In this document: piece after piece, positions 20,323-30,345 of the stretch
Layout of the letters: each line of letters begins with the position of its first letter
How positions within the stretch are numbered: the first letter of the stretch is position 1
Assembly: GCA_020465985.1 (NCBI GenBank)
Contig: JAANYP010007214.1
Coordinates: 1-64,000 of the forward strand
Direction: 5' to 3'
Length of the DNA stretch: 64,000 nt
From: Centrapalus pauciflorus
Lineage: Eukaryota; Streptophyta; Magnoliopsida; Asterales; Asteraceae
The notes under the pieces: generated by a model
Told to the model about the DNA's origin: nothing
Databases searched by the model: none
What the model saw: the letters and a program-made list of their open reading frames with translations, nothing else
Program-made: the position numbers and the translations under genes

Positions 20323-20982
20323 TGTTGGTACACCCTGTGTGACGATAGCAGTCTAATCGATCTGCGTTATGATTTAAGTAATATTCTGAATATTAACAAG
20401 TGTTTTGATATATATGTTTAATATGTGTTTGTCTGTTATTGATTGTGTGTTTGAACTTGATGTAACATATTACAAGAAGTTCAAACATAAAAGTCAAAGA
20501 GTATGTCAAACATAAGTTAAAACATAAGTTTCATCACTTAAGTGTTTAAATGTATTGGCTAGATTCGAATATGTAAAGGAAGACATTCGAATCTGTGATA
20601 GATTCGAATGTATCCTTTGATTCGAATAGGTTAGATTCGAATCTGTCAGATGGACAGATTCGAATGAGGCCTTAGGCCAGATTCGAGGTTGGCCCACAAC
20701 AGACTCGAATCAGGGCCTATAATTAGGGATAGACTCGAATCATTAGCAGACCTTTGGCAGAATTCGTGAGGAATTAAGCAATAGGCGATCTCGAGTTTAT
20801 CAGCTAGGTGAGTCCCGTTTCGGAGAGAATTAGTACGTAGGATCGTTCGTGTGTCGTTCGTTCAGCGTCTAATAGTCTCCGTGTTTCCGTTGGTTGAGAG
20901 TTGTCCGTCTGACCGTAAACGAGGATTCCGCACTCGTTCACGGGTCCGCGTCTAGATAGATCTGTCAGTGGTAGACCTGACA
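20323..20982 (+). repeat. 3' LTR of Copia-1, 660 bp
   Basis: Starts TGTTGGTACACCC and ends GACCTGACA (TG...CA). U3 carries many ATTCGAATC motifs (20563-20715) just upstream of a TATA-like TATAATTA at 20718-20725. R/U5 is nearly the same as in Copia-4, while U3 differs clearly. The following base belongs to Copia-2, so Copia-1 probably inserted into it. Confidence 0.88.
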
Positions 20983-21269
20983 TTTATGCATCATTAATTT
21001 TAGGTTGTTGCCTTTAAAACTTGTGATTTAAGGCACCTAGTTCTAAATGACACAAAAACTCAGAATTTGTCGATTTTAACCACTAAAAAGTCACAATCTT
21101 ACAGTTACTTAGTTATTGTTGGTTCAATACACCTAAGTGTGTAGATAGGTTCGAGAAACAGAAGACAAAATCGAATTTCGATAAGTTCGTGGGTAAGTTC
21201 GAGATCGCAGGAGGTAAGTTCGAGAGGCTAAGTTCGAGGGTAAGTGCGTTGAATGAAGCACTGTTTACC

Positions 21270-21277
21270 TATTTATA
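21270..21277 (-). promoter_or_regulatory. Internal TATA box, Copia-2
   Basis: TATAAATA on the minus strand in GGATATAAATAGGTAAACAG. A donor-like ACTTAG|GTGTAT follows with the intron start at 21132. The acceptor and ATG are lost by truncation. Confidence 0.5.
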
Positions 21278-21947
21278 TCCAACTACCTTCAAACTTAGAT
21301 TAAGTTCGAACTTTCAGCAAGTTCGAATGTATCTTCGAACTTGTCTGCTATTCGAATTTAATTGAAAATTTTGAAAATTCCTGAATAAACTCCAACTTTT
21401 TCAACTTTTTCAGCTAACAGAATTTTTCCAACTTTGCAAAACATTCACACTAAGCAACAGATTATCACGCAATATTGTTTCTTCAACAAAAAATGCATCC
21501 TATTAACTTTGACATTTTTCCTATTTATTAAAAATTAAGATAAAATAAAATAAATTAAAATAAGATAAATTAAATTAAAAATTAAATTAAATTGAATTAT
21601 ATTAACTAAAAAATACTTTAAAGATAAACATATACTAACAAAAAAATTTTGCGAGAAAGTCAAAAAAAGTTCAATCAGATAGCGTTGTCAAACGCACTTT
21701 CAGTATTTCACTTTCACACTTAGGAATTTTCTATTCCTTTGATTGTTTGTCGTGATATACATTCCAAGTCGATTGTCGGTATGTTTTTCCCTTTAAACAT
21801 TCAACACTTTGAAAAAATTTTTGGCCATTTTATTTATCAAGAAACTACCTTACGTGTCCCATACTTAGACATACATCCATGATCAAGGTAGACACACAAT
21901 GATTATAACTTTTTGGTATTGCAAATTTTTTTTAAAATGCAAACATC

Positions 21948-22132
21948 GGACACAGTTCTGTATTTACATACAACAGAGTATCTTAGTTTGTATTAGATTT
22001 CCTCTTCTGTTAGCAAGACAGCGGTGACAGGTCTGTACTCACGCACAACAAAGCGACTTATCTTGCTAGCTTAAGTCAAAACAGCGGTGACAGGTCTGTA
22101 CTCACGTATAGCAAAGCGACTTGTTTTGACTT
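21948..22132 (-). other. Three consecutive RNA hairpins, Copia-2
   Basis: Outer stems, plus-strand reading: AAGTCAAAACA 22073-22083 with TGTTTTGACTT 22122-22132 (11 bp perfect), TAGCAAGA 22011-22018 with TCTTGCTA 22061-22068 (8 bp perfect), and GACAC (from 21949) with GTATC, which in the minus-strand RNA keeps pairing through a G-U. Stem bases differ from Copia-1 but complementarity is kept. Confidence 0.75.
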
Positions 22133-22621
22133 CCTTTACTTTTCAAACCTTTTCTTTCTTTTTTGAAGATGTATTTTGATGTTGCTATACATCCCCCAGA
22201 TAAATTTGCATACCTCATTTATAATCATTGTCTGTATGTCTCTAACATAATAATTAAGACATTTTGGTCATATATATAAGTTAGTTACACATATGACATT
22301 TTCTTGATTATTTGATTAGCTGTTAGGATTTCCGTCATGTATTATGTCTACCAACACATCAAACAAGAATATGTATGCCACTTAGATTTTATGGTGCATT
22401 ATGTGTGAAATCTCAACACATAGAGTTTGTTTAGACAGTGCTAATTTTCGTCACTTTGAACCTATGATTCTAAGACTTAACTCATTTTTTGATATTCATT
22501 TTTTTTTTTTTAGATTTTCATAATTTTCTCTCTTTTTTCTTTTCTTTTTCATTTATAAGAAAAATAAGTTGATAAACTAAACTAAGAACTTACTATAAAA
22601 AGAAAATCTACTAAGGTCAAG

Positions 22622-25600
22622 TTACTCTGGATTACGCATGCCATTTAGTGAAACTAACAATTCAAAGCGTGACTTATCAAATGGTTTTGTGAATAAATCT
22701 GCATTATTGTCTTTCGTTGCAACTTTTACCAGTTTTATCAAATTCTTTTCAGCACAATCATGTATGAAATGATGTCTTATGTCTATGTGCTTTGTTTTAC
22801 TGTGGTTTAACTGGATTTTTTGTTATAGCAATTGTTGACTGATTATCTATCCCAATGGGAGTATGAGTATAAGTCAAACCATAATCCCGCAATTGTTGTT
22901 GGATCCACAAAACATGTGAACAACAACTACCAGCAGCTACATACTCGGCCTCACACGTTGATATGGCTACCGAAGTTTGCTTCTTGCATTGCCAGGATAC
23001 GAGCCTCCCTCCAAGGAACTGACAACCTCCAGTTGTTGATTTCTGGTTCAAGCTACATCCAGCATAATCAGAGTCTGTGTATGCCTCCAATTCCAGATCT
23101 CCATCAGCATGATACCAAAGTCCCAGCTTCGGTTTCGACTTCAGGTATCTCAGAATTCGCTTCACTGCTTTCATATGCATCTCCTTCGGATTTGCTTAAA
23201 ACCTAGCACAAATATACACAGTAAACATTATGTCAAGTCTAGAAGCAGTTAAATACATAAGTGACCCGATCATGGCCCGATATAAAGTCGGATACACATC
23301 AGTATCACTATCTGTACCCGGTCCGAGATTGTGATTCACTTGAATCGGAGTATTAAAGTGTGCGGTCAGCTTTGTTTCTTCCATCCCGAAGCGCTCCAAA
23401 ATGTCGTAGACATACTTCGTCTGATGAATAAACATTCTATCTTTCCTTTGTTCAACTTGTAAACCAAGAAAGAAGTTCAGCTCTCCCATAGCACTCTTCT
23501 CAAACTTCTACTTCATAACCTTTTCAAAGTCTTTGCACATCTGCTCGTTTAACGACCCAAAAATGATGTCGTCCACGTACACTTGTACTAATATAAAATC
23601 TTCGCCTTTCCTTTTCACGAATAGTGTACTATCAATTCTCCCTCTCTCAAACCCATTGTCTAAAAGATGAGTTGACAGTGTCTCATACCAAGCACTAGGT
23701 GCATGATGCAATCCATACAAAGCCTTATCAAGTCGATATACTCTGTCGGGATACTTTTGATCAGTAAACCGTGGCGGTTGTTGGACATACACCAATTCCT
23801 TCACCTTGCCGTACAAGAATGCACTCTTGACGTCGAGTTATTATACCTTAAACCCTTTGATGGACGCGAAAGCCAGGAATAAACGAATTGCCTCAAGCAT
23901 CGCCATTGGTGCAAACACTACGTTATAATCAATTCCTTCTTCCTGGTTGAACCCTTTTACCATGAGTCTTGCCTTGTTGCGAGTAACTATACCCCGATCA
24001 TCCCTTTTGCACTTAAAGACCCATTTGGGCCCTATTGCAACTTCTCCTCGAGGTAATGACACTAACTCCCACACTTCAAGCTTTTTAAACTGTGACAGTT
24101 CTTCTTGCATGGTTTCAACCAAAGAATTGTCTTTTTGTGCCATTTGCACGTTTTTCGGCTCTACTTGTGAGATAAAACACGAGTATAAACACGTGTGAAA
24201 CGCCTCGGAGTCGTTGATCATCGATAACAGTATCGTGTTATTATTCACACTACTCCTAGTTCTCACACCAGTATTTGGATTCCTTATGATACTCTCAATT
24301 GGATGATCCTTGTTTATCCTCGACGTCTCAATCTCATCGACCCAAAGATTATCTCCCAAGTTTGATCCTATTTCACCTAACGGAGGTATGACTTCATACG
24401 GTAATTCTCTTCCTCATGATCACTGTCCTCGGAGTTAGAATTATTCGCTTGGTTCTCATTTGTAGGTATTTCAGGTTCATTCTCTGTTGGAGACCCATCT
24501 TCTGTCGTTGTAGGCTCAGATGTTGATGGAATGCTTGATTTTGGAAAACCTCGGTACTCTTCGTTCAGATTCAATGATGAGAAGTCATTTTCCACAGTAC
24601 CTGCACTACCACTAGAAGGTATGTTAAATGATCCAAACACAGAGTCATAATCAAATAACCATTCAGGACCAGTATGGGGTTCATGTGAATAACATGTCAC
24701 GTCAATGTTAAACACAATCTCAACCGTACCATTTGTTTTGTTAAAAACCCTGTTGTTTGGTGAATTAGGAACATAACCTAGGAAGTATCCTTCATCAGCC
24801 TTTTCACCAAAGTTAGGTTGATGTTTTGTTTTCAGTAAAGTACAGGGTACCCCAAACGGTTCAAAGCCAGTTAAATTTGGTGGTCTTTTATTCAGAACTT
24901 CATAACAAGTTTTGTTCAGTGATTTGACAGTAAGGACCCGGTTTAAAACATGACACGCGGTATTCACTGCCTCCCCCCAAAACATGGTAGGAACCTTTGA
25001 ATCTGAAAGCATGATCCTTGCTGCCTCAATCAAGATCCTGTTCTTACGTTCTGCCACCCCATTTTGTTGGGACTCATAAGGTGCACTAAGCTCATGCACT
25101 ATGCCTTTAGATAGACAATATACACCAATTACGGCATTCTTAAATTCAGTTTCGTTATCACTCCTGATACGTTTTACCCTTGTCCCGTATGAGTTCTCGA
25201 CTTGGTCTAAGAACCCAATCAGCTTTCCAACTGTTTCGTCCTTTGTACCTAAAATGAAAACCCAAGAGAAACGGGAGTAATCATCAGTAATAACTAAACA
25301 ATACCAACTACGACCTATGCTCCTTTTGTTGATTGGACCAAAGAGATCCATATGCTCGAGTTCTGAGTCTTTGACTTGTGTGAATTCTTATGTTGTATAC
25401 CCTTCTTGCACGGGACACACTTGTCATCGAATTAAAAACTCTTCAGTGGAATACCTTGCACCAGACCATTTTTAGTAATGTAGTTCATTTTCCTTAGGTG
25501 CAAGTGCGCCATGCGTCTGTGCCATAGAATATATTCTGATTCTGAAGCTTTGGATAGTAGACAAACTGTTCCCATCGAAGAGTCTGATACATTCATATCC

Positions 25601-25963
25601 ATCATGTACAGATCATTCTTCCGTGGGGCTCTCATCATGATCCACTCTTCAGGTACTTTGAACCCCGTCTTCAGCACTAACGCCTCATGTTCAGTAAAGA
25701 TCACTGAATTATTCTTATCACAGATCTGAGATACACTAATGAGATTGTGATCAAGTTTTATCAACATGGTAAACTTGATCAAGTGTGATTGTCCCATTAT
25801 TGACCACTCCTGTTCCAGTATTATGACCTCCCTTGTTCCCAGCGAATGATACAAATCCATTGTTCCCTCCCTTGAAGTCTGTGAGTAGACTCCTTTCCCC
25901 AGTCATGTGACGAGAGCAACCACTGTCGACGAACCATTTGTTGTTTAGACCTGTAGTTAGCTC
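22622..25963 (-). pseudogene. pol: Copia-2 pol, decayed
   Basis: Homologous to Copia-1 Pol throughout: WFVDSGCSRHMTG near the start, LWHRRMAHLHLRKM, DLFGPINKRSIGRSW, YVDDIIFGS and TCEAEYVAAGSC near the end. The reading frame changes several times (breaks near 25860, 25400, 24370 and others) and stops interrupt it, for example at the start of RT. The terminal TAA at 22622-22624 is kept. It cannot give a functional polyprotein. Confidence 0.9.
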
Positions 25964-25984
25964 CTGCACATGAAAGAAAACAAG

Positions 25985-26230
25985 TTAGTTATCACGGGGA
26001 ACTCAAGCCATGACTGACTTGGTAATACCATTCTCATCCACATACGTGAACTCCTTCAAATACCCATCTCTCCTTTAGGTGACTTGGGTTTTTGATTGAG
26101 AACCTGTTGTCGTACCGAGTGATTAAGATTCACTCTTGGCCTTTGGGCTGTCATTTGCGGTTGAGCCCTAGAATAGTTTCTATTATAATGCATTTCATTT
26201 TGATATCCCTGGGCTCTACCTGGTGTCTGA
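25985..26230 (-). pseudogene. gag: Copia-2 gag, C-terminal fragment
   Basis: Only the tail of Gag is present (YQTPGRAQGY through AxVPRDN), ending in TAA at 25985-25987. One Trp codon near the end is TGA and there is a frame break. The upstream part is cut off at 26230, where sequence unlike any Copia copy begins. Confidence 0.85.
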
Positions 26231-26536
26231 TAGATGAAGAAGGAATCGTGGGTAGTGAGAGAGAGAGAAAGAGAGAAATTTTGTTTTTCCTTAATGTGAT
26301 AAATGAGCATTAAATCTCATTTGCGGGTTTTAAATTTTCAACTTTATTAAATGTACCATTAAACCCTTAGACTTTTGTTTATTACATCTCTTTTTATTTG
26401 AGCATCTAAATAATTTATAACATTTATTCAACTTAACTAAATAATTTCACTACTTAATTAAATTACAAAACAAATAATGTAACTAAATTACATTATTAAA
26501 TCAAAATCAGAATTTACATGTTTAGTTAGGACTAGG
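26231..26536 (-). repeat. Probable fragment of another LTR (minus)
   Basis: Read on the minus strand it begins TGTAACAACCTAGTCC and runs about 300 bp into a CT-rich stretch (TTTCTCTCTTTCTCTCTCTC), a pattern like the Gypsy-1 LTR start and 5' UTR. It is cut by the Copia-2 junction. No partner was found, so the call is tentative. Confidence 0.35.
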
Positions 26537-27755
26537 TTGTTACATTTGAACCCCCAAATATTATTTGGGAACCAAAAGGTTTAACAGCTCAAAAATGACC
26601 AACACAGGATTTTCAACAAGTCTTTTTCCCCGACCTAAACACCTCGAAAAATGGTCGTTCTTAACTTGAAAAATTCTTTGTATGTAGTAGTTTTATAACT
26701 ATCAAAACCAAAGCCCAAATCGTTTTGGAGCTTGGTCAAAACAGCCTCAAAGTGGTTGAAAAACCTTTAAAAAGCTGGAAAATTAATTATATATAAACTT
26801 GATGTTTTAAGTGGGTTTTATTTATAGACTTGTTAAGTTGGGTGATTTAAAAACATAAAAACCCTTATACATGCATATTATCATATATTGGAGTTATTAA
26901 GTCCCTCATATCATTTAGGACTCGGTTAAACATCTCAAGTCTCATCTCAAGTCATCAACAAAATCTACGTTTTTACGCTCGTTTTGCCATCAACTTACGG
27001 TGAGTCTTCATAGCCCCTATTTTCACACTGATATGCTTTGGGTTAGAAATACATTCTACGTTTTCATATGGACACAGAAATTGTTTTATTTCTATTATGT
27101 ATTACACATGTGGTCCCATCAGCCCTCAAATCATGAACCGTTAGTTACATTCTATGTAAGCGCAAATATATTATGGATATATGTATCGGGATTAATGTCC
27201 CCCACCTAGGTTGGTCGCTCCAACTGCTAAGGGGTGCATACATATTTAATATTACGATATTACATTGGGGAATACTGCACAGGGCAACTCATAATTAAGA
27301 TTCGGTTGCATGATGGTTTGATTTAATACATAACATGGAATATATGTTTTATAAATTCAAACTCAACTGTTGATGTCCATACAAGTCATCTTTTCGTGTA
27401 AACCTATGAACTCGCCAACAATTTTGTTGACGTATTTTAGCGTGTATTTCAGGTAATTAAGGCACGTGCACAGCTTCGAAAGCATTCCAAGGCTTCCATT
27501 CGTTTTGGAGTCACATCATTTTCAAAAACTAGGAGATTTATATGCATCATTTTTGATAATTTAATTATGTATTTAAATCTCTGTAACTTGCGAACTACTC
27601 TTTATTTTATTCAGGCTATGTAAAACAATTTCATATTTTGAAGTTATATTCATGTATTTTTGAAAACGTCCATATAGTGGTCGTTCACTGGATTATGACT
27701 ATGCTTCCGCAACGTCACGCTTCGTTGCCAACCGGGGTAACTGAGTGTGACTGAT
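26537..27755 (+). repeat. Probable 5' LTR of Gypsy-2 (limits uncertain)
   Basis: About 1.2 kb without a coding frame, starting near TTTGAACCCCCAAATATT and ending at a primer binding site (27756). Position directly upstream of a PBS and a Ty3 gag supports an LTR. The 5' limit is not proven since no second copy is present, and the 3' end does not show a clear CA. Confidence 0.55.
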
Positions 27756-27766
27756 TGGTATCAGAG
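27756..27766 (+). other. Primer binding site, Gypsy-2
   Basis: TGGTATCAGAG at the start of TGGTATCAGAGACATAG, the initiator Met-tRNA type, with a mismatch after position 11 compared with the other elements. Confidence 0.75.
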
Positions 27767-27869
27767 ACATAGTTACAGTGAACTACGTTGCATTACTACT
27801 CTATACTATAGCTACACTTAAGTTTCACTAATTTTAGTAAAACATTCCGTAAATAACTTAAGACTATAA

Positions 27870-28707
27870 ATGGACCTTGATGACAGAAACATGTTGAACA
27901 ACAAAATCGTCATACTGTCTAACTCCAAAGATGAGTACACCCCTTTGACCCCGGAGGTCACGAAGGTGTTCATAGAAGAGGACCCACCCGAGGAAGAGGA
28001 CCCATCAGAAGAGGAAGACCCCTCCAAAGAAGAAGACCCGATCGAGGAGTCCGAGGAATAACCCATGGAGGAAAACGAACCCTCCAACGGATGGGGAGAA
28101 CCATTCGGAGAGGACCCACCATCCCGGGTGGCCCCCTCCTACATCCCATATCATCCGAGGTTCCATCGTATAAACCATATCGTCCCCACCCCAACGATCC
28201 GCGTATGTTGTTCACACCTGAAAGAGGGTGATGATGCCGAGACGGGAGTCTATCCCAATCCCGGTTCCTCAGCCAAGCTCACCACCGCAGCGACCAGCAA
28301 ACGCACGTAGATGGGGCTGGATGCCCGAGACCCTCCGAGAGTGGAGGCAAGAGGAGGGAATCCCCTCCCAGTTTGAAGTCGGAGGACCATCCTCTGCACC
28401 GACCACACCACTCACCGAGGATCCCGCGGACCAGACAGTGCCCCTACTTGTGGCAAGAGCCACCCAGAACATTCTCCAGATCCGACTACTCAACCAGGAC
28501 ATTGGGGAGACCACTTCGAGGATCGAGCGTGAAGAAATGCAGAATACAAATATCTACTGGGCCAACTAGCACGCTTTAACAATCCAACAAGACGGACTGG
28601 AGGAACTCCGTCAGAGACTGGCCGATAGTGAGGCACGCAACGAGGCGCTGACACAACACCTCAATGCCCTGGAGCAGGGAGAGACCCCCGATCACTCCCA
28701 CATTTAG
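27870..28707 (+). pseudogene. Gypsy-2 leader ORF upstream of gag, decayed
   Basis: ATG at 27870 opens an acidic frame (MDLDDRNMLNNKIVILSNSK, then repeated EEDP units). TAA at 28059-28061 interrupts it, the same frame continues (YIPYHPRFHRI), then a frameshift near 28220 leads into a Pro/Ser-rich part, a second stop at 28567-28569 and a helical C-terminal part (GLEELRQRLADSEARNEALT) to TAG at 28705-28707. I do not recognise a function. It sits where some plant Ty3 elements carry an extra ORF before gag, and the split reads as one former protein of about 280 residues. Confidence 0.55.
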
Positions 28708-28952
28708 TGTTTTTCTATTATTATAATTGTACGAACTATGAATGTATGTGTTTATGTTAGAATAGGACTTGAATTTTTTCAGGTATCACCCCGACCACTA
28801 TGTAAGAAATTATGTATCAAGCCCTTTATTAATGAAAAATTAAGTTTAACTATGCATTGGTGTTTAATGTTATAGAACTATATGCATTAAGAAAATTCGA
28901 ACCTTTAAGACTCAACTTCTTACAGTATGTTCTTTCTTTAAACTTTAAGATA

Positions 28953-29601
28953 ATGCCGCCAAAGAAAGCCATGAGCACAGCTGAGATCGAGCAACTCATT
29001 ACTCAACGAGTGGCAGCTATTATAGCCACCTATGAGACCAACCGGAACAACACTGCAAATGGTGACGGAGGAGCAAGCCGCTGGGAGGTACCGACACCAG
29101 CTAGAAGGGGTGTGGTATTAAGGGGTTTCTAAGCTGTAAGCCTCGATACTTTAACGGGACAGAAGGCGCTGTTAGACTAGTTCACTGGTTCGAGAAACTT
29201 GAATCTGTGTTCCGCGTTAGCGGCTATAACGAGGACCAAAAGGTCAAGTTTGCTACTCACACTCTACAGGATAGCGTACTGACTTGGTGGAACTCATATG
29301 TCCAATCAGTTAGAATCGACATGGCTTACCAACTCGCCTAGACTGAGTTGAAACAAATGATGACGGATGAGTATTGCCCCAGAAACGAACTACAGAAAAC
29401 GGAATCTGAGTTTTGGAATCTCAAGATGACGGGTACGGATGTTGCCGGATACACTAACCGTTTCCATGAGTTAAGTCTATTGTGCCAACAAATGGTCACT
29501 CCGGAGTATAAGCGTATTGAGCGCTACATTAGGGGACTCGCTCCTCAAATTCAAGGGAATGTCACCACCTCCAACTCAACTACAATTCAAGGTGCCATTC
29601 C
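28953..29601 (+). pseudogene. gag: Gypsy-2 gag, first part, interrupted by Copia-3
   Basis: Starts MPPKKAMSTAEIEQLITQRV. TAA at 29130-29132 is followed by a frame change into a typical Ty3 Gag domain (CKPRYFNGTEGAVRLVHWFEK, LTWWNSYVQS, MMTDEYCPRNELQ, WNLKMTGTDVAGYTNRFHEL). A further TAG at about 29339-29341 replaces an expected Trp. The frame runs to the Copia-3 insertion at 29601 and resumes at 47510. An old, non-coding copy. Confidence 0.88.
29597..29601. repeat. Target-site duplication ATTCC, left copy (Copia-3)
   Basis: ATTCC directly before the LTR start TGTAAGG at 29602; the same five bases follow the other outer LTR at 47510-47514. A 5 bp duplication is normal for Copia integrase. Confidence 0.85.
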
Positions 29602-30170
29602 TGTAAGGTCGCCTAACTACGGATCCTATCTTGAGGCTACACCTGCCAACGAGTGCGGAATCCTCGTTAGCGGCTTGACGGATAGACAACGCACACCGAA
29701 ACATGGAGACTAGCACAGTGATAGACGAACAACGGAACGTCCCTACACGATGATTCTCTCCAAACGAAACTCTCTGAATGCTAGCAAGTTCGAGATCGCC
29801 CTTTGCACTAATCGCTCTAAAATTCTGCAAAAGTCTGATAATTAATCGAATTAACCCTTAATTTTAACACCCAGTTCGAATTTTTCTAGGACAAGTTCGA
29901 ACATGGCCCAAGGCCTTTCGAACTTGTCCTCTGACAAATTCGAATTTGAGTCTTCAAACTTATGTTTGAACTTACCTTTGAGCTTATGTTTGAACTTATT
30001 GTAATACATTACATCAAGTTCAAACATACATACAATCAATATCAAACATATATAATCAAACATATAACAAACATATATCAAACACTTGTTAATGTATAAT
30101 AATAGTCAAATTGTCCTCTACAAAATATGTCTATACTTAGACTGCTATCGTCACCCAGGCTGCACTAACA
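29602..30170 (-). repeat. 3' LTR of Copia-3 (outer, left), 569 bp
   Basis: Plus-strand ends TGTAAGGTCGCC...GCACTAACA. It closely matches the right outer LTR, including the block ACCTGCCAACGAGTGCGGAA. Followed by GACTCCCCCTTGACGATAGC, the reverse of the polypurine tract. It carries TTCGAA motifs with GTTCGAAC and AATTCGAATT flanks. Confidence 0.9.
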
Positions 30171-30345
30171 GACTCCCCCTTGACGATAGCTTCTAACTAT
30201 TTATATTTTGTCTAAGTACTAGAACTATATAAGGGTAGCGTTTGATAGATTGACGATAGCTTGACGATACTAGATTGACGATAGCTTGACGATAGCTTCT
30301 AACTATTTATATTTTGTCTAAGAACTAACAGACTCCCCCTTTCGC
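30171..30345 (-). other. Rearranged polypurine-tract region of Copia-3
   Basis: The LTR-end/polypurine motif AACAGACTCCCCCTT occurs twice (about 30167 and 30326), and TTGACGATAGCTT is repeated several times between them. The second extra ORF loses its last codons here, running from SKDDMRK straight into the repeated motif. A local duplication-deletion. Confidence 0.75.

Larger units (their letters stand above)
10288..20982 (+). mobile_element. Copia-1: Sirevirus-type Ty1/Copia element, 5' end missing
   Basis: Plus-strand element with the 3' part of gag, complete pol, a 2.2 kb intergenic region with hairpins and an internal promoter, the extra ORF, a polypurine tract and the 3' LTR. The 5' LTR, leader and first ~508 gag codons (by comparison with Copia-4) are lost at the N. 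Gag, pol and the intergenic region resemble Copia-4 very closely, while the extra ORF and U3 are much more different. Pol and the extra ORF have no stops; gag has one. Confidence 0.93.
20983..26230 (-). mobile_element. Copia-2: truncated Sirevirus-type element
   Basis: Minus strand. It contains, in transcription order, the last ~80 codons of gag, a decayed pol, the intergenic hairpins and the internal TATA and donor-like site, then stops inside the predicted intron at 20983 where the Copia-1 LTR ends. Extra ORF and both LTRs are missing. The gag end at 26230 joins unrelated sequence. It belongs with Copia-3 in sequence (GTTCGAAC/AATTCGAATT motif flavour). Confidence 0.88.
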
